The notes beneath the pieces are model-generated. The model was given only the letters and a program-made list of their open reading frames with translations, had not been told where the DNA came from and searched no databases. Shown piece by piece: positions 40,281 through 50,312 of a stretch of 64,000 bases of DNA. How positions within the stretch are numbered: the first letter of the stretch is position 1; the number at the start of each line of letters is the position of its first letter. The DNA comes from CSP1-4 sp963777975 (GTDB lineage: Bacteria > Chloroflexota > Limnocylindria > Limnocylindrales > CSP1-4). The position numbers and the translations under genes are program-made. The stretch covers positions 62,001-126,000 of the forward strand of contig CAVZSO010000009.1 of assembly GCA_963777975.1 (NCBI GenBank). The letters run 5' to 3'.

Positions 40281-41683
40281 TCACCAGGCGCCGGTCTGGT
40301 AAGCACCGACCAGACGAGGTTCGCCGCCGTCGGCGCTGACGATCCACAGGTCGCGCACCTCCCCCTCTGGCGCCGGCCCCGAGTAAAGGAGCCATCGGCT
40401 GTCAGGTGACCAGCGGGCGTCTGAGCCGTCCGCGAGCCTGACTTTGTGCCCGCCATCCCGATCGATGACGAAGATGCCACCTTCGTCGTTGTATGCGATC
40501 CGCCGACCATCCGGTGACCAGGCAGGCGGCCCAACTTCGAGGCTCGTTTCTGCGAGCACGGAGCGCAGGCCGTTACCGACGTCCACGGTCTGCAGGCTGG
40601 TCGGCCCGAAGCAATTCGGAGGTTGCTCGCCTTCTCGGCAGGCGTCGTGCACGATGGCGATCGTTGATCCGTCCGGTGACCAGGCCGGACTTCCGAACGT
40701 TGCTCCGGTGAGGTCGAGGAGGTCACGTACCGGCGCGCCATCGGCTGGCACGATGAACAGGTGCTGGTGCTGGATGGCGGTCGGCGGGTCCTCGGGGCGC
40801 TCCGCGTTGTTGCACGGCTGGCAACCAGCGACCGCAAGGGCGGCGCCGTCTGGGGACCAAGGTGCGATCCACGGCAGCAGCTGCGTCCCGGCGGGCAATC
40901 GAAAGGATCCGCACGTTCTCGGATCCGACATCGAAGACGGCGATCGCGTCATCGACGCCCAGTTCCCCCTCCTGACCCGGCACAGTGATACCGACCAGGC
41001 GCCGGCCGGCGAGCCGATCCCCCTGCGGCGACAGGACCCAGCCCTGGAAGTCGGGGTCGCCAGCCTTCTGAAACTTGGGCGGGCAGCAGACGAACGTGAT
41101 GTCCTGAGCCGCCGCTGTGGGGCTGTCAAGGGTCCTCACGCGGTTCCCGATGTGCTCCGCGGCGATCAGCGCATGCTTGTGGTCGGCCGTCCATTGGAGG
41201 CTCCACGCTAGGGTGCCAGGTCTCGCGGGCAGGGTCCCGAGCAGGGTTCGCTCGCCGGTGCCGGCGTCGACCGTATAGACACCGAGCGCGCCCTCCGTCC
41301 CGCGTTCGTAGGTAAGGATCAGGCCGCCCCCGAGCGGGCCGGAAGGTTCGGGTGAGCCGAAGGCGTCGAAGCTGTCTGGACGTTCGCGGCGAGTCGGTCG
41401 GTGCGGAGCTGTCGGACGGCGACACGCCGATGATGCCGGAGTCGGATGGTCGGCCGAGGACGGCGAAGCCGACGACGGCCATGAGCGCGAGGGCCACGAT
41501 GACCGCGGCCCAGCGGACGGAGTTGGACATGATGGTGGGCCTCCGAGGGAAGCGCCACGCAGGCCGTTGAGGTTGGCGTTCGATCCGATCAGCGACGTCG
41601 AGGACGACGCGGTCCGAGACCTCGGTCGGGCCGTCGATCAGCCAGAGGTCGAGCAGGCGATCGATGTCACGTTCGTGCGTCAT
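40281..41683 (-). CDS. Membrane anti-sigma-like protein with outer beta-propeller (two frameshifts)
   Basis: About 467 residues. The cytoplasmic N-terminus (DIDRLLDLWLIDGPTEVSDR, then IERQPQRPAWRFPRRP) is followed by one transmembrane helix (VRWAAVIVALALMAVVGFAVLG, residues about 54-75) and a six-bladed propeller with TolB-type PD40 repeats (WSPDGAALAVAG, WSPDGSTIAIVHD, WSPDGRRIAYND, WSPDSRWLLYSG). Extra single bases near 41395 and 40930 split the frame. It overlaps the upstream sigma gene by ATGA. The likely role is to hold that sigma factor inactive until the outer domain senses a ligand or stress; this is inferred from layout. Confidence 0.72.
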
Positions 41684-42258
41684 GCCGAACGACCTCCGAT
41701 GGCGACGGTCCGAGCGTCCGCCTCGAGGGCGGCCCGCATGGCGCGGTGGGCATGGTGGAGTCGGGAGCGGGCCGTGCCCGGCGGGATGCCGAGCGTGTCG
41801 GCGATCTCGGCCGGGCTGTAGCCCAGGTAGTGGTTCATGACGAGGATCGCCCGTTGGTCGGGCGGCAGCCGTCGGAACCCGCGTGCGAGCTGGTCGCGAT
41901 CGGCCACGGAGAGGGTCGTATCGGGGCCCTCCGGTCCGTCGACCGGGAGGACCTGGAGGTTGACGAGGCGACGACGTTCGCGCGTCGCGTGCGCGATGCA
42001 GGTGTTGACGAGCACCTTGTGCAGCCAGGCGTCGAAGCGGTCCGCATCGCGGAGCCCACGCAGGTCTCGCCAGGCGATGACCAGCGCATCCTGCAGGGCA
42101 TCCTCGGCCCGATCGACGTCACGCAGCACGCGGTAGGCGATGGCGAAGAGCCGGTCGCTCCGGCCACGGATCAGGTCGACGTACGCCTCCCGATCCCCAG
42201 CCTGGGCCTGCTCCACGAGATCGCGATCCACCCGTCTCGCTCCTCGAGTGGCGTCCAT
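41680..42258 (-). CDS. ECF RNA polymerase sigma factor (module 1)
   Basis: 192 residues. Region 2 reads RLFAIAYRVLRDVDRAEDALQDALVIAWRDL and region 4 LPPDQRAILVMNHYLGYSPAEIADTLGIPPGTARSRL, here cited by the key parts DRAEDALQDALVIAW and AEIADTLGIPPGTARSRL. No extra C-terminal domain is present. The start at 42258 is 17 bases from a conserved -10-like block. The stop overlaps the start of the propeller anti-sigma gene by 4 bases. It is closely related in layout to the sigma genes at 43789, 57379 and 59522. Confidence 0.93.
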   Translation of the reverse strand: MDATRGARRVDRDLVEQAQAGDREAYVDLIRGRSDRLFAIAYRVLRDVDRAEDALQDALVIAWRDLRGLRDADRFDAWLHKVLVNTCIAHATRERRRLVNLQVLPVDGPEGPDTTLSVADRDQLARGFRRLPPDQRAILVMNHYLGYSPAEIADTLGIPPGTARSRLHHAHRAMRAALEADARTVAIGGRSA

Positions 42259-42274
42259 CGGGGACGCCGTCCAC

Positions 42275-42312
42275 TCCTATCGGTCGTGCCGAAGGGCTCG
42301 TCGTTCAATCTT
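42275..42312 (-). promoter_or_regulatory. ECF-type promoter of sigma module 1
   Basis: Minus strand: AAGATTGAAC (42312-42303), about 21 bases, then GATAGGAGT. The same two blocks at nearly the same spacing precede the sigma genes of modules 2 and 3, pointing to autoregulation or shared control by an ECF sigma factor. Confidence 0.6.
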
Positions 42313-42337
42313 GGCGCCCGGGAGTGGAGACGAGAAG

Positions 42338-42363
42338 AGGCCCGCCGGTCGCCCGACGGGCCT
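42338..42363 (-). terminator. Terminator after the module 2 anti-sigma gene
   Basis: AGGCCCG and CGGGCCT form a 7-base stem around a 12-base loop, followed on the minus strand by CTTCTCG. It lies 27 bases beyond the reconstructed stop of the 42390-43792 gene, which supports that gene end. Confidence 0.5.
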
Positions 42364-42389
42364 TAGGACTGAGCTGCGCAGCCGACGAT

Positions 42390-43792
42390 CTAGGGCGAGC
42401 GGACGCACGGAGCTGGATGCCGCTACGACGATGGACGGTCGCGTCGGGCAGGATGGCCTGGACAGGTGGCTTCGTCCTCCAGCATCGATGTCGACCGCCG
42501 AGCACCTTGCAGGTCGCCGACGTCGATGAGATCAGGCGCGAGCGCTCGGTCGGACCGATGACCCAGGCATAGCCGTCAGCCTGGACCCCAAGTCGGTGAA
42601 GAGGCGGACGACCGGTGTGGACGGATCGTCCGCACATGTCGTCGTCCAGCCCGAGAGCCTGGGCGAGATCGAGCCTGCACGCCCTGGTAGCCGCCGACCG
42701 TCACAGGCTGTCGATCGGTCACGACCAGGCCCGGGCGCTCGGACAGACGCATCATCCATGGTGGTCGCTGCTCGGTGCACATTCGAGTCTGGCGCGGTCG
42801 AGCACGCACTGCCGGTTCGGCGACCACAGCTAGGTGTTCATGAATATGGCCCGTTCCAGCGCCTCGTGACTCCTTGCGCGACGAAGGGCAGAAGTGCCTC
42901 GGTCCAGGTCGTTCGTCGTTCGTCCAGCCTGCGGGCACCGTGTAGCTCATCTGCGCCAGTAGTCGATTGCCGCACCCCGGGGATCGTGTCCGCGGACGGC
43001 AGGCCGCCAGACGGCTCGAAGAATGGCGTCTTGTAGGTGGCCGCCTCGACGATCGCCGATGTGTCCAGCATTTGCGATCAGCCCCGTGTAGCGCCTCAGC
43101 GCCTTCGGAGCGCGTCCAGGTCGCCGGCAAACGCCGCGGCTCGGGCGGCGCACGCGATCGAGTCCGCACTGGCGTGAGCGTCAGGAACGACCCACCAGGG
43201 CTGAGCGCACAAGGCGTAGGTGCCGACGTCACCATTCGCGCAGCCCAGCGAGGCGTCGGCCAGTTACGTAACCATCGAGGTGAACGTGATCCGATCAGGT
43301 CCGCGGCGCTGGCGACAGTCGAGCCTAGGATGCGTCCGACCCCGTGATCGGTAGACGGCCACGGCGTTGCTGGAGGTCGAGGAACGAGCGATACCTGATC
43401 CCCGACGAGCCTCGGGAAGGAAGCGCGTCTCGCCGACCCAGAGGGCTTCGAGGGCGTCGGGGATCGTGGTCGCCGGGCTCGAAGTGGGGCTCGACTCGGC
43501 GGTCGGGCTTGGCGAAGCTGCGACCTCCGAGTCGGATGGGCGGCCGAGGACGGCGAAGCCGACCACGGCGATGAGGACGACGGCCGCGGCGGCCGCGATC
43601 CAGCGCAGTGAACCGTTCATGGCTGGGAAGCCTCCGAAGGAGGCGCGGTGCGAGGGCCTGGGGCTGGCGCTCCACGCGGTCGAAGATCGACTGGTAGACG
43701 CGATCCGGCATCTCGTTGACGCCGTCGGTCAGCCAGTGCTCGAGGACGCGCTCGATGTCACGGTCGCGTGCCACGTCACGGTCTCGTGTCAT
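42390..43792 (-). CDS. Membrane anti-sigma-like protein of module 2 with large outer domain (many frameshifts)
   Basis: The first 50 residues (DIERVLEHWLTDGVNEMPDR, then VFDRVERQPQ-type sequence) match the other anti-sigma-like starts, and MNGSLRWIAAAAAVVLIAVVGF is the membrane helix in a shifted frame. The outer part is scattered over all three frames down to 42390. Recognisable pieces in order are IPDALEALWVGETRFLPE, LSPGGSFLTLTPV with a downstream IACAARAAAFAGD, QMSYTVPAGWTNDER, VTVGGYQGVQ, PVVRLFTDLG, GYAWVIGPTERSRLI and QAILPDATV. They keep the order expected of one domain. Either many indel errors or true decay explains this. A terminator sits just beyond the end, and the start overlaps the sigma gene by ATGA. 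Confidence 0.55.
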
Positions 43793-44346
43793 GCCGAACG
43801 TCCTCCGATCGCGATCGCGCGGGCGTCGGCCTCGATAGCGGCACGCATCGCGCGGTGGGCATGGTGAAGTCGGGAGCGGACCGTGCCGGCCGGGATGCCG
43901 AGCGATTCGGCGATCTCAGCCGGCTCGTATCCGGCGAAATGGCGCAGCACGAGGATGGCGCGCTGCTCCGGAGGTAGACGTCGGAAACCGCGCTCCAGCT
44001 GATCCCGGTCGGCCACGGACAGGTACTCGTCCGTGCCGGTCGGGAGGTCCGTCGGGAGCTGGCGGAGGTTGGCCACGAGGCGGCGCTCACGCGTCGCCTC
44101 GGAGACGCACGATCGAACCAGAAGGCGGTGCAGCCACGCGTCGAAACGGTCCGGATCGCGGAGTCCAGGCAGGTCGCGCCAGGCGATCACCAATGCGTCC
44201 TGCACGGCATCCTCGGTCCGATCGACGTCGCGGAGGATCCGCTGTGCGATGGCGAAGAGCCGGTCACCACGCGCGCGAATCAGGTCGGCGTAGGCCTCCC
44301 GGTCCCCGTCGCGTGCCGCCTCCACGAGATCGCGATCCACCTGCAT
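43789..44346 (-). CDS. ECF RNA polymerase sigma factor (module 2)
   Basis: 185 residues starting MQVDRDLVEAARDGDREAY, with region 2 DRTEDAVQDALVIAWRDL and region 4 AEIAESLGIPAGTVRSRL. The intact frame contrasts with the heavily broken partner anti-sigma gene it overlaps by 4 bases. It is divergent from hpd (144 bases between starts). The shared AAGATTGAAC promoter block lies upstream. Confidence 0.93.
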   Translation of the reverse strand: MQVDRDLVEAARDGDREAYADLIRARGDRLFAIAQRILRDVDRTEDAVQDALVIAWRDLPGLRDPDRFDAWLHRLLVRSCVSEATRERRLVANLRQLPTDLPTGTDEYLSVADRDQLERGFRRLPPEQRAILVLRHFAGYEPAEIAESLGIPAGTVRSRLHHAHRAMRAAIEADARAIAIGGRSA

Positions 44347-44381
44347 CGTCCCTCATCGGCGCTCAGCGGGGCGCCGGTCCG

Positions 44382-44420
44382 ACCCCTATGGGGGACCGAG
44401 GCGCGGCGTCGTTCAATCTT
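44382..44420 (-). promoter_or_regulatory. ECF-type promoter of sigma module 2
   Basis: Minus strand: AAGATTGAACGAC (ending at 44408 side), then about 20 bases and CATAGGGGT. The first 14 bases, AAGATTGAACGACG, are identical to module 1. It lies in the divergent gap shared with hpd, so a protein bound here could also affect hpd. Confidence 0.6.
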
Positions 44421-44489
44421 CCACGACAGGCGTACGATGACGGTCACGATCGCGCACGCCGCGACAACGGGAACGAGGAGTCGAGCCCG

Positions 44490-45659
44490 ATGACAGAGAC
44501 GATCTCTCGCGGGGCCGCCAATCAGACGGGCGCCCACATCGACACTGACGCCTACGCCAAGGCGCAAGACTTCCTGCCGCTCAACGGCATCGACCACGTG
44601 GAGTTCTGGGTCGGCAACGCCCGCCAGGCGGCGAACTACTACCGCGCCCTGTGGGGCTTTACGCCGATCGCCTATGCCGGCCTGGAGACGGGCGTCCGAG
44701 ACCGAACGATGTACGTCATGCGTCAGAACGAGATCACGTTCGTTCTCACGGGTGCCCTCTCACCCGACGGTGAGATCGCCGAGCATGTCCATCGCCACGG
44801 CGATGGTGTCCATGACATCGCCTTCGCCGTCGACGACGTCCGATCGGCCTGGCGCGAGACGACGAGCCGAGGCGCGCGCTCCTACCTGGAGTACGCCGAG
44901 GCCGGTTCGGAGGATGACGGCACCCTCCGTCGCAGCGCCATCCACACCTATGGCGAGGTCATCCACTCGTTCATCGACCGGAGCGACTACCACGGTCCGT
45001 TCGCTCCTGGCTTCCGCGCGATCAAGAAGCCGGCACGAGCGGCGACGGGCCTCTCGCTCCTCGAGATCGACCACTGCGTCGGCAACGTCGAGCTCGGCGA
45101 CATGAACCGCTATGTCGACTTCTACCGTGACGTCCTCGGCTTCGCCCAGCTCATCCACTACGACGACAAGGTCATCCATACCGAGTACAGCGCCCTGATG
45201 TCGAAGGTCATGACCAACGGCAACGGGCGCATCAAGTTCCCCATCAACGAACCGGCGGCAGGCAAGAAGAAGAGCCAGATCCAGGAGTTCCTCGACTACT
45301 ACCTCGACGCCGGCACGCAGCACATCGCCCTGCGCACCGAGGACATCGTGGCCACGGTGCGGCAGCTGCGGGAGAACGGCGTCCAGTTCCTGGGCCTGCC
45401 GCACGAGTACTACGCGACGCTCGCCGATCGCGTCGGCGACGTCGGCGTGCCCATCGAGACGCTCGAAGAGCTGGGCATCGAAGCCGATCGCGACGAGGAG
45501 GGCTACCTGCTCCAGATCTTCACGCGGCCGATCCAGGATCGACCGACGTTCTTCTTCGAGATCATCGAGCGGCATGGCTCGAGAGGCTTCGGTGTCGGCA
45601 ACTTCAAGGCGCTCTTCGAGGCCATCGAGCGGGAGCAGGAGAAGCGCGGCAACCTCTAG
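44490..45659 (+). CDS. hpd: 4-hydroxyphenylpyruvate dioxygenase
   Basis: Converts 4-hydroxyphenylpyruvate to homogentisate in tyrosine breakdown, using Fe(II) and O2. The 389 residues contain both vicinal-oxygen-chelate domains. The iron ligands are His about 195 (EIDHCVGNV), His about 278 (TQHIALRTED) and Glu about 357 (FFEIIER), and the C-terminal RGFGVGNFKALFE helix closes the active site as in the family. GAGGAG lies upstream of the ATG. The next pathway gene (homogentisate dioxygenase) is 10 kb away at 54536. The gene is divergent from sigma module 2. Confidence 0.96.
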   Translation: MTETISRGAANQTGAHIDTDAYAKAQDFLPLNGIDHVEFWVGNARQAANYYRALWGFTPIAYAGLETGVRDRTMYVMRQNEITFVLTGALSPDGEIAEHVHRHGDGVHDIAFAVDDVRSAWRETTSRGARSYLEYAEAGSEDDGTLRRSAIHTYGEVIHSFIDRSDYHGPFAPGFRAIKKPARAATGLSLLEIDHCVGNVELGDMNRYVDFYRDVLGFAQLIHYDDKVIHTEYSALMSKVMTNGNGRIKFPINEPAAGKKKSQIQEFLDYYLDAGTQHIALRTEDIVATVRQLRENGVQFLGLPHEYYATLADRVGDVGVPIETLEELGIEADRDEEGYLLQIFTRPIQDRPTFFFEIIERHGSRGFGVGNFKALFEAIEREQEKRGNL

Positions 45660-45811
45660 TCGGTATCAGGGGCGTTGGGCGTGGACGGCGATCCACGGCC
45701 GGATCCAGGCAGGCCGCGGGCGCCAATTCGGGACAGCGCTCCCATGACGACGGGACGCGGGCGGGTCGATAGTCGCACGGCTGGGGAACCGTTTCGGACA
45801 GGAGGTCCTCG

Positions 45812-46219
45812 ATGCGCATCGTGATCCGGGCCGCGCTGGCGGCCGTTCTAGCGGTGACGGTCGGTGTCGGCAGCGTCGCCGCCCACGAGTGCTACGTGGT
45901 CAACCGCTCGGCCCAGGGCAACGCCGGTGCCAGCCACTCGCAACGCTGGTTCACCTTGACCCTCGAGCAGCTCTTCTCGGAGACCGAGGGGTTCGGCCTG
46001 CCCGACCTGTCTGCCGGCCAGGTCGACTGGGCTGTCGCCACGGCCAAAGCACAGGGCATCCCATCGTCGTTCACGATCCGGACCGACAAGGTCATCGGTG
46101 AGGGCACGCCTGCCTTCGGGCGGCTCGGCCACAGTAGCGACGGCAAGGGTGTCGACCACTTCATCGACAGCTACGGCAACGCCCTGATCGGTATCGTCTT
46201 CGAGGCGCTCGGCCACTGA
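45812..46219 (+). CDS. Small exported protein of unknown function
   Basis: 135 residues. A signal peptide (residues 1-24, ending VGSVAAHE) is followed by a 110-residue mature part: HECYVVNRSAQGNAGASHS, a helical middle (LTLEQLFSETEGFGLPDL) and HSSDGKGVDHFIDSYGNALIGIV. AGGAGG precedes the ATG. A single mature Cys and several His residues could bind metal, but this is only pattern. No family was recognised. The 150-base gap before it holds no RNA gene that I can see. Confidence 0.65.
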   Translation: MRIVIRAALAAVLAVTVGVGSVAAHECYVVNRSAQGNAGASHSQRWFTLTLEQLFSETEGFGLPDLSAGQVDWAVATAKAQGIPSSFTIRTDKVIGEGTPAFGRLGHSSDGKGVDHFIDSYGNALIGIVFEALGH

Positions 46220-46327
46220 GCCAGCGCTGCCTCGATTCGCGGCGCGACGGAGGTCTGGCCTTTCGTCGCGCCGTACCATCGCGCCACCGCACGCGGGATG
46301 CGGCCGAACAGGGAGGCGGCGGCGCCC

Positions 46328-48593
46328 ATGACTCGTGTGGCACGCGTGACGGCCATCACCGTCATCGTTGTCGTCGTCGCGCTCGTTGTCGGCACGGCCG
46401 CCACGGTGGCCACCATCGCGGCGGGCTCGAGCGGGACAGTCGTCGCGCCCGCCGGCTACATGGCCGACGGCCTGGCCGTCGAGCGCCTGGATGGCGCGAG
46501 CACGCCGCTCGAGAACGGAGACATCGTCGTGGCCATCGACGGCACGTCGATGGTCGACTGGGCCGCCAACCTCTTCGAGCTCGGTCTCGATCGACCTGAC
46601 TTCCCGGCCGGGACCACGGTGCCGATGGCGATCCGTGATGATGGGGCCCGAACGGTCGATGTGACCACCATCGCCTACCCGACGGGGCCGGTCGTCCTTC
46701 GCAACCTGGGCACCGTCACCTTCGTCGTCGTCTTCCTGGCGGTGGCAGGCTACGCGTTCCGGCGCCGGCCGCGTGACGAGGCAGCGGCCGCGCTCTTGAT
46801 CGCCGCGACGGGTGCGGTCGCGAGCACGATCCCGTGGCTGCTGGGCATCGATCCGCTCGCCTACGCGACCGGCGTCTTCTGGCTCGATCAAGGGGCGGTC
46901 GGCCTGGTCTACCTCCTCCTCTGGGCGGGTGGGCTCCACTTCGCCCTCGCCTTCCCTCGGCGCAGCCCCCTGCTCGGTCATCGGCCGGCCGCCGCCGTCC
47001 TGCCCTACCTCCTGGTCTTCGGGCTCTACGTCATCGGCATCGCGGCGATGGCCCCGGTCTCAGCCGATCCTCTCGCCTGGCTCGCATCGTGGAACGTCGT
47101 TCAGTCCGTGGTCGTGCTCGGAAGCCTGGTGGCCATCCTCGTCGGCATCGCCGACGGGTGGCGCCGATCGGACGCGGACGAGCGCCGCGCCTTTCGCTGG
47201 ATCGCGCTTTCGCTCGCCTTCGCGATCGTGGCCTCGATCGTCCTCTTCTTCGTGCCGGAGCTCTTGACCGGCCGATCGCTCGTGTCATGGAGCCTGGTCG
47301 GCTTCATCGATATCCCGGTGCCGCTGGCCCTGGGCGCGGCGATCCTTCGCAGCCAGGCGTTCGGCATCGAGGTCGTCGTCCGGCGGATCGTCGTCTATGG
47401 CGGGCTGACGGCGGGCGTCCTCCTCGTGTATGCGTTGATCGTGGCTGGCCTGAGCACCGTGCTCAGTGGAAGCGCTGATTTCCCGGCGCGCCTCCTCGCG
47501 GCGGGCGGCGCCGCCCTGGTTGCCTTGCCTCTGCGGGACGTGCTGCAACGAGCAGTCGGTCGCTACATCTATGGCGACCGCGATGAGCCCTATCGCGCGA
47601 TCAGCCGCCTGAACGAGCGTCTGGCCCTCGTGATGGAGCCGGCGTCAACGCTGCAGACCGTCGCCGACACGATCGCCGACGCCCTGCGGCTGCCGTTCGT
47701 GGCGGTCGAGGTCGGCGAGCCTGGCCGGCTCGTGGCGAGCCACGGGAGCGTCGGATCCGGGGTCATCCGGATCCCGCTCGTGCACGGCGGGGAGGCCGTC
47801 GGCCACCTGCTCGCGGCGCCGCGGGCGGGCGAGGACGCCTTGAGCGCGCGCGATCGAAGCCTCCTCGAGGACCTCGCCGGGCAGGCTGCTGCGACCGTCC
47901 ATGCGGTGCATCTGACGCTCGACCTGCAGACGTCCCGCGAGCGGCTGGTCACGGCCCGCGAAGAGGAGCGCCGCCGCCTGCGCCGCGACCTGCACGACGG
48001 CCTGGGCCCCGCCCTGCGCGGGCATGGCCATGCGCGCCGAAGCCGCCGCTGCCCTCACCCGGTCCGACCCCGACGAAACGGGACGCCTGCTCGAGGCACT
48101 CAGCAGCGAGGCCCGTGAAGCCTTGGCTGACATCCGCCGGCTCGTCTATGGACTACGACCGCCCGCGCTTGACGAGCTGGGCCTCAGTGGAGCCATCCGC
48201 CAGGTCGTCGAGGGTGTCCAGCCTGCGGTCCTGACAGTCGAAGTGGATGTGCCGGAGAGGTTGCCAGAGCTCCCTGCGGCGGCCGAGGTCGCGGCCTACC
48301 GGATCGTCGTCGAGGCCGTCACCAATGTCGTCCGCCATGCCAGCGCCGGGTGGTGCGCCATCCACATCCGGACCGACGATGGGCTCTCGATCGTGGTCGA
48401 TGATGACGGGGTCGGCCTGGATGGCGGAACGCGACCTGGCGTGGGGCTGACATCGATGCACGAGCGTGCCGAGGAGCTCGGCGGCAGCTGCGTCGTCGCC
48501 ACGCGGCCGGAGGGCGGCACGCGGGTCAACGCGTGGCTGCCGCTCGATGCGCGCTTCACTCCGCGCCCCGCGGCAGGGCGTGCCGCCGGATGA
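46328..48593 (+). CDS. Membrane sensor histidine kinase with N-terminal PDZ-like domain (one frameshift)
   Basis: About 755 residues. A first helix is followed by an outside PDZ-like segment (GYMADGLAVERLDG to GDIVVAIDGTSMVDW), then about seven helices, a GAF-like region and a HisKA_3 box with the phospho-accepting His in RRRLRRDLHDGLGPAL. The ATPase domain carries DDDGVGLDGG. Removing one base near 48018 (gccctgcgcgggcatggc) joins GPAL to AGMAMRAEA. The start is ATG 46328, after GGGAGG; an ATG at 46298 is possible. The stop overlaps the response regulator start (ATGA), so the two form a two-component pair. Confidence 0.85.
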
Positions 48594-49270
48594 CCGATAC
48601 GCCCGAGATTCGCATCGTGTTGGCCGACGACCATGCGGCGTTCCGCGACGGTCTGCGCGCGTTGCTCACGACGATCGAGGACATGACCGTCATCGGTCAG
48701 GCCGCGACCGGCGAGGAGGCGGTCGCGCGCGCTCGAGCCCTCCAGCCCGATGTCGTCCTGATGGATCTCAACATGCCCGGCCTTGACGGCATCGAAGCCA
48801 CCCGGCGGATCATCGCCACCAGCCCGCATATCGCGATCCTCGTTCTGACCATGTACGAGGATGACGAGTCGGTCTTCGCGGCCCTTCGTGCGGGCGCCCA
48901 TGGGTACCTGCTCAAGGGCGCCGACCGCGTCGAGATCGCCCGTGCGATACGCTCGGTCGCGAGCGGTGAGGCGATCTTCGGCTCGAACATCGCTCGCCGC
49001 CTGGTGACCTACTTCTCGGCGCCACGGCCGGGCGCTGCAGGTCTGGCCTTCCCCGAGCTGACCGAACGCGAGCTGGAGATCCTCGAGCTCATCGCGCGTG
49101 GCCTGAGCAACACGGCGATCAGCGAGCGACTCGTCCTGTCGCCCAAGACGGTGCGCAATCACGTTTCCAACATCTTCAGCAAGCTCCAGGTCGCGGGTCG
49201 TGCCGAGGCCATCGTGCGAGCCCGAGAAGCGGGCATGGGAGGTGAGGGCCAGAGGCGGCTTCGACCGTGA
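48590..49270 (+). CDS. NarL/LuxR-type response regulator
   Basis: 226 residues. The receiver has the acidic pair LADDHAAFRDGL, phospho-accepting Asp in VVLMDLNMPG, the Thr of VLTMYEDD and the Lys of YLLKGAD. The C-terminal helix-turn-helix reads LTERELEILELIARGLSNTAI and VSNIFSKLQV. It is the partner of the overlapping histidine kinase. The genes that follow (two membrane proteins and an ABC exporter) are plausible targets, but no operator was identified. Confidence 0.94.
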   Translation: MTDTPEIRIVLADDHAAFRDGLRALLTTIEDMTVIGQAATGEEAVARARALQPDVVLMDLNMPGLDGIEATRRIIATSPHIAILVLTMYEDDESVFAALRAGAHGYLLKGADRVEIARAIRSVASGEAIFGSNIARRLVTYFSAPRPGAAGLAFPELTERELEILELIARGLSNTAISERLVLSPKTVRNHVSNIFSKLQVAGRAEAIVRAREAGMGGEGQRRLRP

Positions 49271-49367
49271 TCGTGGTTGTCCCGTTCGGTCGGGACCGGG
49301 CTCCCATTGACCATGGGACGGCGTCGCCCGCACGATCGACCCAACGGCGAGAGAGGGAGGGAAGCTG

Positions 49368-49793
49368 ATGGTTCGAAGGTGGTCTCGTTGGGGGTTCCTG
49401 GCGGTGACCTGGCTGTTCGTCGCCTGCGCTGTCATCCAGGTCTTCCTTGCGGGCCTGGGGGTCTTCGGCCAGCCAGCTGGCGATTTCAAACCACATAGCG
49501 GATTCGGCTACACCTTTGGCTGGCTCGTCCTCGTGATCCTGGTGCTGGCCATCGTCGGCCGCACGGGCCGGCGCGATATCGGCCTCGCCGTGCTGCTTCT
49601 CGTCCTGTTTGCCCTGCAGTCCGTGTTCGTGGCCATGCGAGGCGACTACCCCACCGTCGCTGCACTGCACCCCGTCAACGGCTTCCTGATCCTGCTCGTG
49701 GGCATCATCATCGGCATCGACGCATGGCGCATGGTGCAAGCCGATCGCGCCGCTGCCCGCAGCGCGGGAGCCGATGCCGGACCGATCGCATAG
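49368..49793 (+). CDS. DUF6220-like integral membrane protein
   Basis: 141 residues with four helices (about 8-30, 48-66, 71-89, 97-119). The pattern of a GWLVLVILVLAIVGR helix, a LLLVLFALQSVFVAMR helix and the LHPVNGFLILLVG segment fits small membrane proteins annotated DUF6220, whose function is unknown. GGGAGGGAAG lies just before the ATG. It sits between the response regulator and the next membrane protein gene, 9 bases apart from the latter. Confidence 0.7.
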   Translation: MVRRWSRWGFLAVTWLFVACAVIQVFLAGLGVFGQPAGDFKPHSGFGYTFGWLVLVILVLAIVGRTGRRDIGLAVLLLVLFALQSVFVAMRGDYPTVAALHPVNGFLILLVGIIIGIDAWRMVQADRAAARSAGADAGPIA

Positions 49794-49802
49794 GAGGGGA
49801 TC

Positions 49803-50312
49803 GTGGACCTGACGCCCTACCAACCGTGGATCATCTTCACCCACGTCGCGGCGGCCTTCGCCTTCATCGCGGCCCACGGCGTCTCGATGGGTGTGTTCTT
49901 CAAGATCCGGCGCGAGCGCGACCGGGTCCGGTTGGCGACGCTGCTGGAGCTGTCCAGCTACTCGATCGGCTTCCTGTACATCGCCTTTCTCATCCTTCTG
50001 CTGGCCGGCATCGCGGCCGGCATCGTCGGTGGCTGGTGGACCAACGGGCGACTCTGGCTGTGGACGGCCCTCGTCGTGCTGGTGGTGGTCGTCGGCGTGA
50101 TGTACGGACTGATGACGACGACGTACCTCAAGGTTCGCCAGGCGCTGGGCATCCCGAGCCCGAGTGACACCAAGAAGGGGATCGTGCCTGAGCCCGCCAC
50201 GGACGAGGTGCTTGAGGCATTGCTCACCTCGTCACGCCCGACCATCGGGGCCGTCCTGGGCATGGCAGGCCTGCTCGTGATCATCTGGCTGATGGTGGTG
50301 AAGCCGTTCTGA
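49803..50312 (+). CDS. Integral membrane protein, possibly DUF2269-like
   Basis: 169 residues from a GTG after AGGAGGGG. Four helices (about 10-32, 50-73, 80-105, 146-166). IIFTHVAAAFAFIAAHGVSMG with conserved His residues resembles membrane proteins of the DUF2269 kind, but the match is by eye only. Its stop overlaps the ABC ATPase start by one base (TGATG), so it is co-translated with the exporter. Confidence 0.6.
   Translation: MDLTPYQPWIIFTHVAAAFAFIAAHGVSMGVFFKIRRERDRVRLATLLELSSYSIGFLYIAFLILLLAGIAAGIVGGWWTNGRLWLWTALVVLVVVVGVMYGLMTTTYLKVRQALGIPSPSDTKKGIVPEPATDEVLEALLTSSRPTIGAVLGMAGLLVIIWLMVVKPF

Noticed and set aside
42259..43324. Several short separate genes on the minus strand between sigma modules 1 and 2
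   Set aside because: The fragments, read in order across frames, form one domain attached to the module 2 anti-sigma protein, and a terminator follows the last fragment.
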